Shown here piece by piece: positions 1 through 5,483 of a DNA stretch of 7,426 nucleotides. Both the position numbers and the translations under genes were made by a program. Within the stretch, counting starts at the first letter, position 1. The number at the start of each line of letters is the position of its first letter. The stretch spans positions 1 to 7,426 of the forward strand of contig JBJHAX010000078.1 in assembly GCA_050480705.1 (NCBI GenBank), given 5' to 3'. This stretch comes from JBJHAX01 sp050480705. Its GTDB lineage: Bacteria > Actinomycetota > Nitriliruptoria > Nitriliruptorales > Nitriliruptoraceae. The notes below the pieces were generated by a model. It saw nothing but the letters and a program-made list of their open reading frames with translations, was not told the origin of the DNA and did not search any database.

Positions 1-113
1 CGCTGGTGGACTCCTTCGAAGGGCGCGACGCATGGTTGCGATCCGGCATGGAGGTCGGGGTGAACGACGGCTACGCCAAACTCGATCGGATCCTGGCCGG
101 CATCGCCGTGTGA
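1..113 (+). CDS. SRPBCC / AHSA1-type protein, C-terminal fragment
   Basis: Only the last 36 codons are inside the window; the gene starts upstream and ends at TGA 111-113. The reading frame begins at base 3 and gives LVDSFEGRDAWLRSGMEVGV followed by NDGYAKLDRILAGIAV. The pattern of a Met in SGME, then GVN-x-GY-x-x-LD-x-x-LA, is how proteins of the SRPBCC fold (activator of Hsp90 ATPase 1-like, polyketide cyclase-like) typically end. This tail forms the long C-terminal helix that packs over a hydrophobic pocket in that fold. The ligand and role of this member cannot be judged from the fragment. In actinobacteria such genes often sit beside an ArsR regulator, but that side is out of view. The gene runs toward the TetR gene, with 60 bp and a hairpin between the two stops. 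The reading frame is reliable, and the family call is from a short tail only. Confidence 0.6.
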   Translation, partial: LVDSFEGRDAWLRSGMEVGVNDGYAKLDRILAGIAV

Positions 114-122
114 GCCTGCCGT

Positions 123-152
123 GGCCCGGCCGCAGCGCGATCACGCCGGGCC
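123..152. terminator. GC-rich hairpin, probable bidirectional terminator
   Basis: Perfect 8-bp arms, GGCCCGGC (123-130) and GCCGGGCC (145-152), flank a 14-nt loop. The hairpin lies between two convergent stop codons, at 113 (+) and 174 (-). There is no T-tract on either side, so it is not a classical intrinsic terminator. Tail-less hairpins at convergent junctions are common in high-GC actinobacteria. Position and arm quality support the call; function is inferred. Confidence 0.5.
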
Positions 153-173
153 GTTGCCCGCCACCTGACCGGC

Positions 174-836
174 TCAGCGATTGGCGGGCCTGTAGGCACG
201 AAGGAACACCTCGACGCCCGCGAGTGCACGATCGTCGACGAGTGAAGCTGACGGTGGTCCCCCGTCAGCCTCGAACAGGGCCCGGTCGAGCGAGGCACCC
301 AGGACGAGGAAGGCGAACTGCTCGGCGGCTGTCTGCGCATCGGCGACCGCAAGCAGGCCGCGTTCTGCGAGCTCGGCCAACCCGACTGCCAGGCTGGACA
401 TGACCTTGCCGGGAGCTCTTCGGTAGTAGTCGCGTGCAAGTTCGGGGAAACGCGCCGCTTCGCCGATCAGCAGGCGGCGCAGGGGCACGACCCGTCCGCC
501 AAGGACCACCTGGGCGAGCTGCGAGGCTGCGGCGCGTAGCGCCTGTTCGACATCGTTGGCATCGCCGAGTGCGGCGGCAACCTCGAGCGAGTACCGCTCA
601 GCATGGTCGATCGCTTCATGGGTGATCGCCCGGAACAGCGCTTCCTTGCCGCCGACGACGTTGTAGATCGTCCGTTTGGCCACCTGGGCGCGTTCGGCGA
701 TCTCGTCGAGGCTGGTCCCGAGGTAGCCGTGCTCCAGGAAGCAGCGGATCGCTGCGTCGACGATCGCTGCGCGCGACCGGACGATCCGGGGATCGACGTC
801 GGCGGCATCCCCGGAGCCTTCGACATGCGCGCCCAT
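174..836 (-). CDS. TetR/AcrR family transcriptional regulator
   Basis: A 220-aa one-component repressor of usual TetR length. The N-terminal helix-turn-helix covers about residues 20-68: residues 22-35 form the first helix, TSLDEIAERAQVAKRTIY (41-58) the turn and recognition helix, and GGKEALFRAI (62-71) the conserved end. The remainder is an all-helical ligand-binding and dimerisation domain resembling the AefR-like C-terminal type (TetR_C_7), judged by its LRRLLIGEAARFPELARDYY stretch at about 119-138. The ligand is unknown. The ATG at 834-836 is preceded by a very strong Shine-Dalgarno, GAGGAGGTG (complement of 841-849), with six bases between its GGAGG core and the ATG, so the start is secure. 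The gene is divergent from the DUF998 gene. A perfect 22-bp palindrome lies between them, so it probably represses both that gene and itself. Its 3' end faces the SRPBCC gene across a hairpin. Confidence 0.9.
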   Translation of the reverse strand: MGAHVEGSGDAADVDPRIVRSRAAIVDAAIRCFLEHGYLGTSLDEIAERAQVAKRTIYNVVGGKEALFRAITHEAIDHAERYSLEVAAALGDANDVEQALRAAASQLAQVVLGGRVVPLRRLLIGEAARFPELARDYYRRAPGKVMSSLAVGLAELAERGLLAVADAQTAAEQFAFLVLGASLDRALFEADGGPPSASLVDDRALAGVEVFLRAYRPANR

Positions 837-890
837 CGGTCACCTCCTCGGAGCGGGTGCTACCGGTTGGGGAGAGCCATGCCGATCAAG

Positions 891-912
891 TATTGCACTG
901 ATCAGTGCAATA
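891..912. promoter_or_regulatory. Perfect 22-bp palindrome, probable TetR operator
   Basis: The sequence is the half-site TATTGCACTGA followed directly by its exact reverse complement, with no mismatch and no spacer. The flanking bases (G890, G913) do not pair, so symmetry stops at 22 bp. It is 54 bp upstream of the tetR start and 72 bp upstream of the DUF998 start. Size, symmetry and divergent location are what is expected for a TetR-dimer operator. A further copy of the AGTGCA core follows at 912-917, giving a possible extra half-site. Binding by the adjacent TetR protein is inferred. Confidence 0.75.
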
Positions 913-921
913 GTGCAGGAT
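893..921 (+). promoter_or_regulatory. Candidate promoter of the DUF998 gene, overlapping the operator
   Basis: TTGCAC (893-898) as a -35 box and CAGGAT (916-921) as a -10 box are separated by 17 bp. Each matches the sigma-70 consensus only in part (4/6 and 3/6), but spacing and position fit, with a start site expected near 928 and a leader of about 57 nt. The -35 box lies within the left arm of the palindrome, so a bound repressor would block it. No equally good promoter for tetR was found on the other strand. Confidence 0.3.
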
Positions 922-984
922 GCGTCGTACCTGGACCGGGCATACGCCGCGATGGCATGCCTGCACAACAGGAGGACGTAGCGG

Positions 985-1692
985 ATGGCCGAACGCGAGC
1001 GGCGCCCGGAAGGCTTCGACGGATCGGCGGCGGTGACCCGCGCACTGCTTGGCTGGGGGCTCGTCGCCGGAGTGTTCTACCTCACCGTCGGCATCGTGCT
1101 GGCGTCGACCCGTGAAGGCTTCGACCTGGCCGCTCACCCACTGAGCCTGTTGATGCTCGGTGACGGTGGTTGGATGCAGCGCACCAACCTGATCGTGTCC
1201 GGCTGCATGACGGTTGCCGCTGGTCTCGGCATGCGTCGCGCACTGCGCGACGTCGCCCGCGGACGGAGGTCCGGCGCCCTGGTGCTCATCTATGGGATGG
1301 CCGTCGTGGCCAGCGGCATCTTCCCCCCAGATCCGATGGCGGGTTTCCCGGACGGCGCCGCCGGTGACCATGCGTCGGTCTCGGGGGTCCTCCACCTGGC
1401 GTTCGGTGCGGTGGGCTTCCTGGCGGTCGCCGCGGCTGCTTTTGCGCTGGCCGGTTGGTTCGCTGAGCGCCAGTTGCGTGCGATGGCCAGATGGTCGCGC
1501 GTGTGTGGGGCGATCATCCTGCTCGGGTTCCTCGCCGGTGCCGCACTGGCCGAACTCACGGTCGGTGTTGGCGCACTCTGGTTGGCAGTGATCGCCGGCT
1601 GGGCGTGGCTCGCCACGACATGCGTCCACCTCTACCGGTGGGTCCCGCATCCAGACCCTGATCGCCGGACATCCGCCGACGCTGCGGCCTGA
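985..1692 (+). CDS. DUF998 family integral membrane protein
   Basis: A 235-aa protein with about six membrane helices, at roughly residues 20-40, 67-85, 97-113, 132-157, 173-190 and 194-216. Two family-type motifs are visible. The first is GFDLAAHPLSLLMLGDGGW (45-63), continuing into MQRTN, after helix 1. The second is IFPPDPMAGFP (112-122), after helix 3. This arrangement matches the DUF998 family (Pfam PF06197), whose biochemical role is not established. The ATG at 985 follows AGGAGG (970-975) by nine bases, so the start is well supported. The gene is divergent from tetR, with a perfect palindrome between them, so it is the likely regulated target and its level probably rises when TetR binds its ligand. 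Its last 61 bases overlap the 3' end of the convergent methyltransferase gene. The C-terminal tail after residue 219 is hydrophilic (HPDPDRRTSADAAA) and is encoded in the overlap. Confidence 0.85.
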   Translation: MAERERRPEGFDGSAAVTRALLGWGLVAGVFYLTVGIVLASTREGFDLAAHPLSLLMLGDGGWMQRTNLIVSGCMTVAAGLGMRRALRDVARGRRSGALVLIYGMAVVASGIFPPDPMAGFPDGAAGDHASVSGVLHLAFGAVGFLAVAAAAFALAGWFAERQLRAMARWSRVCGAIILLGFLAGAALAELTVGVGALWLAVIAGWAWLATTCVHLYRWVPHPDPDRRTSADAAA

Positions 1693-2600
1693 GCGCGGGT
1701 AGCAAGCCGGCGGATGTGCTCGGGCGAGGTGCCGCAGCATCCGCCGACCACGTCGACACCCTGGCGGATCCACGTCTCGACGTCGTCCACGTGCTCGTCT
1801 GCGACCCAGCAGCCCCGGTCCGGATCCCAGGTGTCCCCGATGTTGGGGTAGACCACCAGGTGGGTCCCGACGGGTAGCGGTCGGAGCGTGCCCAGCAGAG
1901 GGGCCACCAGCTGCGGTGGTGTGCAGTTGATTCCCACCCCGACGACGCGTCGGAGGGCCGCGGCGTCGGCTGCGACCCGGGCGAACGGGGTGCCGTCGGC
2001 GATATGCGCCTCGTCCCGGCAGGCGAAGGTGACCCAGGCGGCTGGCCCATCCATCTCGTCGAGCAGCTCGAGCAGCGCATGGAGCTCGAGCGCGGACGGC
2101 ACCGTCTCGATCGCAAGGAGGTCCGGTTCGGCGTCGGTGAGCACCTCGAGACGGCGACGATGGAACTGTCTCAGGTCTTCCAGGGTCGCGTCGTAGTCGC
2201 CGCGGTACTCGGATCCGTCGGCGAGGCTGGCCCCGAACGGCCCCACCGAGGCGGCCACGAAGGCATCCGGACGTGAAGCGATCACGGTCGCCTCACGGGC
2301 CAATGCGACGCTGCGGCGCAACATTCGGGTCGCCTCGTCGTCGCCGACACCGACCCGTGCGAAGCCGGCGAAGCTCGCCTGATAGCTCGCGGTGACCACG
2401 ACGTCGGCACCGGCCCGAAGGAAGTCGAGGTGCACCTGCCGGACGAGGTCCGGACTTTCACGCAGCGCACGGGCCGACCAGAGCCCTCCGGAGAGGTCCG
2501 CGCCGTGTACGGACAGACTGGTGGCCAGCCCGCCGTCGACGATGACGATGCCACGGCGTGCGATCGCGTCAGTGAGTGGATCCTCGCAAGGGTCACGCAT
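1632..2600 (-). CDS. mmuM: Homocysteine S-methyltransferase (MmuM-like)
   Basis: A cytosolic zinc enzyme that moves a methyl group from S-methylmethionine or S-adenosylmethionine to homocysteine, giving methionine (family of EC 2.1.1.10). From the ATG at 2598-2600 it is 322 aa, close to the usual length of about 310. N-terminal VDGGLATSL is the homocysteine-binding start of the barrel, and GADVVVTASYQAS follows. The three expected zinc ligands are present: Cys226 in GINCTPP, and Cys288 and Cys289 in GGCCGTSPEHI. An in-frame TTG at 2619-2621 would add seven residues. Neither start has a clear Shine-Dalgarno, so the start is less certain than the family. The stop is TAG at 1632-1634. The C-terminus runs about 25 residues past the GGCCGTSPEHIR core and overlaps the DUF998 gene. 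The gene is divergent from the exporter pair and stands alone on its strand. B12-dependent MetH also has this barrel, but the cobalamin and pterin domains are absent here. Confidence 0.9.
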   Translation of the reverse strand: MRDPCEDPLTDAIARRGIVIVDGGLATSLSVHGADLSGGLWSARALRESPDLVRQVHLDFLRAGADVVVTASYQASFAGFARVGVGDDEATRMLRRSVALAREATVIASRPDAFVAASVGPFGASLADGSEYRGDYDATLEDLRQFHRRRLEVLTDAEPDLLAIETVPSALELHALLELLDEMDGPAAWVTFACRDEAHIADGTPFARVAADAAALRRVVGVGINCTPPQLVAPLLGTLRPLPVGTHLVVYPNIGDTWDPDRGCWVADEHVDDVETWIRQGVDVVGGCCGTSPEHIRRLATRAQAAASADVRRSGSGCGTHR

Positions 2601-2708
2601 GCGTACAGGATGCCCCGTCAACGCTGGGGCAGAGGGATACGCTGCGGTTCGAGTACGACCCTCGCGCTGTGTTCGCGCTGCTGGCCGACTCCGACCGGCG
2701 GACCCGCC

Positions 2709-2715
2709 GAGGAGA
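2709..2715 (+). promoter_or_regulatory. Shine-Dalgarno selecting a TTG start for the ABC ATPase
   Basis: GAGGAGA at 2709-2715 lies seven bases before TTG 2723-2725, the ideal distance. The alternative in-frame starts, GTG 2747 and ATG 2756, have no Shine-Dalgarno at a usable distance. The rest of the 122-bp divergent region (2601-2722) shows no convincing promoter or operator. Confidence 0.55.
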
Positions 2716-2722
2716 CCTTCGT

Positions 2723-3721
2723 TTGCAGACCCGTCCTGACGCCCGCGTGTCGGCGATGCACGACCCGTCCGGGGCGATCGTCGCCGTCCGTGGCCTCGTC
2801 AAGACCTACGGCGAGGTCACCGCGCTCGACGGTGTGAGCCTTGATGTCGCGCCCGGCAGCGTCTACGGGCTGCTCGGTCCCAACGGGGCGGGAAAGACCA
2901 CGCTGATCCGGGTGCTGGCGACGTTGTTGAAACCCGACCGTGGGACGGCCACCATCGCTGGCGTCGACGTGGTCGCCGATCCACCGGCCGCCAGATCGCG
3001 GATCGGTCTCGCCGGCCAGTTCGCCGCCGTCGACGAGTATCTGACCGGCCGCGAGAATGTCGCGATGGTGGGCCGCTTGTACGGCCTGTCGGGCATCGAA
3101 TCGCGTCGACGCGCAGCCGACGTGCTCGAACGCATCGGGCTCGCCGCGGACGCCGACCGGCGAGTGGGCACCTACTCCGGTGGGATGCGCCGGCGGCTCG
3201 ACCTTGCGGCGTCACTGGTCGGGCGCCCCCAGGTGCTGTTCCTCGACGAGCCGACGACCGGGATCGATCCACGAAACCGGGCGATGCTGTGGGAGCTGAT
3301 CGACGAACTGGTCCGCGACGGCACCACCGTGCTCCTGACCACCCAGTACCTCGAAGAGGCCGACAAGCTCGCCGACCGCCTCGCGGTGATCCATCACGGA
3401 CGGATCGTCTCCGAAGGCACCACCGATGAACTCAAGGACACCCTGGGAGGTGCGGTCCTCGAGCTCGGAGTGGCCGAGTCGCAGCGGGAGGCCTCGGTTG
3501 CGGTGCTCGGCCAGCTGCTTGGCAACGAGCCCGCACTCGACCGGTCCGGCACCCGGCTGCGCGTGGCAGCGGTTGATGGCGCGCGGACAGTCGCCGCGGT
3601 CGTCCGCGCGCTCAGCGACGCCGGGGTCGAACCGAGCGAGCTCGCCTTGCACAAGCCCACGCTCGACGATGTCTTCCTGGCGTTGACCGGTGAGGACACC
3701 ACCGCGAGGACGCCATCGTGA
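2723..3721 (+). CDS. ABC exporter ATP-binding protein, DrrA family
   Basis: Cytosolic ATPase subunit of an ABC-2 exporter, of the daunorubicin-resistance (DrrA) type. From TTG 2723 it is 332 aa. Motifs in order are Walker A GPNGAGKTT (52-60), Q-loop Gln99 in GLAGQFAAVDEYLTGREN, signature YSGGMRRRLD (151-160), Walker B VLFLDEP (171-177) with catalytic Glu176, and D-loop GID (180-182). Where most ABC ATPases have the H-loop His, this protein has Gln208 in LLTTQYLEEAD. I recall this substitution as typical of the DrrA group, so it is not a defect. A C-terminal accessory domain of about 90 residues follows (DUF4162-like), ending in PTLDDVFLALTG. The TTG start rests on a good ribosome binding site. 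ATG 2756 would give 321 aa and a more usual N-terminus. The stop overlaps the permease start (GTGA). The substrate is not predictable; a hydrophobic drug, lipid or pigment is usual for this family. Confidence 0.92.
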   Translation: MQTRPDARVSAMHDPSGAIVAVRGLVKTYGEVTALDGVSLDVAPGSVYGLLGPNGAGKTTLIRVLATLLKPDRGTATIAGVDVVADPPAARSRIGLAGQFAAVDEYLTGRENVAMVGRLYGLSGIESRRRAADVLERIGLAADADRRVGTYSGGMRRRLDLAASLVGRPQVLFLDEPTTGIDPRNRAMLWELIDELVRDGTTVLLTTQYLEEADKLADRLAVIHHGRIVSEGTTDELKDTLGGAVLELGVAESQREASVAVLGQLLGNEPALDRSGTRLRVAAVDGARTVAAVVRALSDAGVEPSELALHKPTLDDVFLALTGEDTTARTPS

Positions 3722-4563
3722 CCGCACCGACGTTCAGCCCGGGCGGTGACGTGGTGATCGCCCGTCCGGGATTCCGCCGGCTGGTGACCGACACGCTGGC
3801 CATCACCCGGCGCAACCTGCGCCGTGTGATGCGCCTGCCTCAACTGCTGCTGTTCTCAACCGTGCAGCCCGTGATGTTCCTCGTGCTGTTCAACTTCGTG
3901 TTCGGCGGCGCGATGGGAAGGACCCTGCCCGAGGGATTCGCCTACATCCAGTGGCTCATGCCCGGACTGCTGGTCCAGATCTCGGTGTTCGGCGCCGGCC
4001 AGACCGCATTCGGATTGGTCGAGGACCTGTCCAAGGGCGTCATCGACCGGTTCCGATCGCTTCCCATGACCCGCTCGGCGGTGCTCGCGGGACGCACCTT
4101 CGCCGATCTGCTGCGCAACGCCGCGGTGCTCACGCTGATGCTCACGGTCGGGTTCGCGATCGGGTTCCGATATGGCACCAGCGTGATGGGTTTCCTCGCC
4201 GGTGTCTCCGTCGCCCTGGCGTTCGGTTACGCCATGTCGTGGGTGATGGCCACCATCGGACTGCTGGTCAAGAACCCCGAAGCCACCCAGTCGGCGGTGT
4301 TTCTGCCGGTGTTTCCGCTGGTGTTCGCCTCGTCGGTGTTCCTGCCGACCGCGACGATGCCCGGCTGGCTGCGGGCGTTCGCCGACAACCAGCCGATCAC
4401 CGCCGTCGCCAACGCGATCCGCGGCCTGATGCTCGGTGACGTCGCGTTGGACCCGGGGGTGAGCGTGGCTGGTCAGGTGCTCGCCGCTTTCGCCTGGATC
4501 GCGGCGATCACGTTCGTGTTCGGCGGCATCGCTGTGGGTTTGTACCGGCGAATCGAACGCTGA
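3718..4563 (+). CDS. ABC-2 type exporter permease, DrrB family
   Basis: Membrane subunit partner of the preceding ATPase, 281 aa, the usual DrrB length. About six membrane helices lie at roughly 43-64, 79-100, 134-153, 157-183, 194-210 and 252-276. Between helices 2 and 3 is the cytosolic coupling segment DLSKGVIDRFRSLPMTRSAV (103-122), which is characteristic of ABC-2 permeases and contacts the ATPase. Other family-type stretches are LVKNPEATQSAVFLPVFPLV (183-202) and ADNQPITAVANAIRGLMLG (222-240). The GTG start at 3718 overlaps the TGA of the ATPase gene by three bases (GTGA). GAGGA at 3706-3710 sits seven bases ahead of it, so the two are translationally coupled and made in matched amounts. 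The two subunits probably assemble as a 2+2 exporter in the cytoplasmic membrane. No biosynthetic genes are visible nearby, so self-resistance to a local product is not supported. Confidence 0.92.
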   Translation: MTAPTFSPGGDVVIARPGFRRLVTDTLAITRRNLRRVMRLPQLLLFSTVQPVMFLVLFNFVFGGAMGRTLPEGFAYIQWLMPGLLVQISVFGAGQTAFGLVEDLSKGVIDRFRSLPMTRSAVLAGRTFADLLRNAAVLTLMLTVGFAIGFRYGTSVMGFLAGVSVALAFGYAMSWVMATIGLLVKNPEATQSAVFLPVFPLVFASSVFLPTATMPGWLRAFADNQPITAVANAIRGLMLGDVALDPGVSVAGQVLAAFAWIAAITFVFGGIAVGLYRRIER

Positions 4564-4580
4564 GGACGGTCGGCATCCGT

Positions 4581-4586
4581 TATGGT
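4581..4586 (+). promoter_or_regulatory. Candidate -10 box for the methionine aminopeptidase gene
   Basis: TATGGT starts 18 bases after the permease stop and has T1, A2 and T6 of the -10 consensus. The expected start site is about 4592-4593. No good -35 box is seen 16-18 bp upstream (bases near 4557-4563 read ACGCTGA). It is the best promoter candidate in this gap but is weak, and the gene could instead be read through from the exporter operon. Confidence 0.3.
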
Positions 4587-4593
4587 CGTCCGT

Positions 4594-4619
4594 GGGGGAG
4601 CAACCCGGGGGAGCAACCC
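4594..4619 (+). repeat. Perfect 13-bp tandem duplication in the aminopeptidase leader
   Basis: GGGGGAGCAACCC occurs twice head to tail (4594-4606 and 4607-4619) without mismatch. Each unit starts with G-runs and ends with C-runs, so each can form a short hairpin (GGG/CCC), and the outer G-run can pair with the last CCCC (4617-4620). The GGGGGAG parts resemble Shine-Dalgarno sequences, but no start codon lies at the right distance behind either one. Confidence 0.85.
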
Positions 4620-4657
4620 CGTTCGTCGGCCGCGACATGCTGAGGCGCCATCACCTT

Positions 4658-4662
4658 GAGGA
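4658..4662 (+). promoter_or_regulatory. Shine-Dalgarno deciding the GTG 4670 start of methionine aminopeptidase
   Basis: GAGGA at 4658-4662 is seven bases before GTG 4670-4672. The upstream in-frame candidates, GTG 4592 and ATG 4637, have no comparable site. Family alignment also favours GTG 4670, because the protein then begins IVRKTPTQIAALREAGRVVA as other family members do. Confidence 0.65.
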
Positions 4663-4669
4663 CGACCAA

Positions 4670-5437
4670 GTGATCGTGCGCAAGACTCCCACCCAGATCG
4701 CGGCGTTGCGGGAGGCAGGCCGGGTCGTGGCCATCGCCCACCAGGAGATGCAGACGGCGGCCGATCTCGGGGTGACGCTCAACGACCTCGACGAGGTCGC
4801 GCGTGACGTGTTGCATGAGCACGGCGCCACCGCAGCATTTCTCGGCTACCAGCCCCATTTCGCCCCGACCCCGTTTCCGGCGGTGATATGCGCGTCGGTC
4901 AACGACGTGATCGTGCACGGCATCCCCACCGACGACCCGCTGCAAGATGGCGATGTCGTCTCGATCGACTTCGGGGTGACGCTCGACGGATGGGTCGGTG
5001 ATGCTGCGGTCACCTTTACCGTCGGCACGCCCGCCCCCGACGACGTGCGACTGGTGGACACCACTCGTCAGGCGCTTGACGCGGGCATCACCGCCGCGCA
5101 ACCGGGCAACCGCATCGGCGACATCGGCCACGCGATCGGGGTGATCGGGCGCGGTGCCGGTTACGGGATCCCGGAAGGCTGGGGCGGACATGGTGTGGGC
5201 CGCCAGATGCATGAAGACCCGTCGGTTCCCAACGTCGGCCTGCCCGGCCGGGGGTTGCCGCTCAAGCCAGGCCTGGTCATCGCGATCGAGCCGATGTTCC
5301 ATGCTGGCGGTGACGACGGCTACCGCATCGACGACGACGGGTGGACGATCCGCACCGCCGACGGCAGCCGCGCGGCGCACTGGGAGCACACGATCGCCGT
5401 CACCGAGGACGGTCCGCAGATCCTCACGCTGCCTTGA
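4670..5437 (+). CDS. map: Type I methionine aminopeptidase
   Basis: Cytosolic metalloprotease that removes the initiator methionine from new proteins whose second residue is small (EC 3.4.11.18). From GTG 4670 it has 255 aa, the standard bacterial length. All five metal ligands are present: Asp100 (SIDFG), Asp111 (GWVGDAAVTF), His174 (GGHGVG), Glu207 (IAIEPM) and Glu239 (HWEHT). The substrate-site histidines His83 (VHGIP) and His181 (QMHEDP) are also present. There is no N-terminal zinc finger or SH3-binding extension. The stretch FLGYQPHFAPTPFPAVICAS (57-76) carries extra residues compared with the E. coli enzyme. I recall this form from actinobacteria that hold more than one aminopeptidase. 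The gene is not next to the ribosomal-protein/secY/adk genes where the main copy usually lies, so this may be a second copy. An upstream in-frame GTG at 4592 would add 26 residues and could be used by a leaderless mRNA. It faces the nitroreductase gene across 46 bp with no clear terminator. Confidence 0.95.
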   Translation: MIVRKTPTQIAALREAGRVVAIAHQEMQTAADLGVTLNDLDEVARDVLHEHGATAAFLGYQPHFAPTPFPAVICASVNDVIVHGIPTDDPLQDGDVVSIDFGVTLDGWVGDAAVTFTVGTPAPDDVRLVDTTRQALDAGITAAQPGNRIGDIGHAIGVIGRGAGYGIPEGWGGHGVGRQMHEDPSVPNVGLPGRGLPLKPGLVIAIEPMFHAGGDDGYRIDDDGWTIRTADGSRAAHWEHTIAVTEDGPQILTLP

Positions 5438-5483
5438 TTGCCTCCCGGTGGCGAAAGCTGGCGCGTGGACCCTCGCGTGATCG

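Noticed and set aside
886..1773. Long open frame on the minus strand opposite the DUF998 gene (295 aa)
   Set aside because: Its sequence is polar, low in hydrophobic residues and matches no family I know. It is the usual mirror frame of a high-GC membrane protein gene.
2610..2630. CCCC/GGGG inverted arms in the divergent region before the methyltransferase gene
   Set aside because: A 4-bp G/C match around nine bases is expected by chance in DNA of this composition.
2576..2722. Upstream extension of the ABC ATPase reading frame to an ATG at 2576 (381 aa)
   Set aside because: The ATG has no ribosome binding site, lies inside the methyltransferase gene on the other strand, and the added residues do not resemble any part of a DrrA protein. 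TTG 2723 has a good site.
4564..4591. Possible terminator hairpin after the permease gene (GGACG/CGTCC, 18-nt loop; ACGG/CCGT inside)
   Set aside because: The stems are only four to five base pairs with no T-tract, and they overlap the candidate promoter of the next gene.
3856..4638. Long minus-strand open frame opposite the exporter permease (260 aa)
   Set aside because: It is rich in His, Glu, Arg and Gln with no core pattern, which is the expected antisense image of a membrane protein gene with strong GC3 bias.
4580..5389. Minus-strand open frame of 269 aa opposite methionine aminopeptidase
   Set aside because: The plus-strand gene has every catalytic residue of its family, and the opposite frame shows none of any family.
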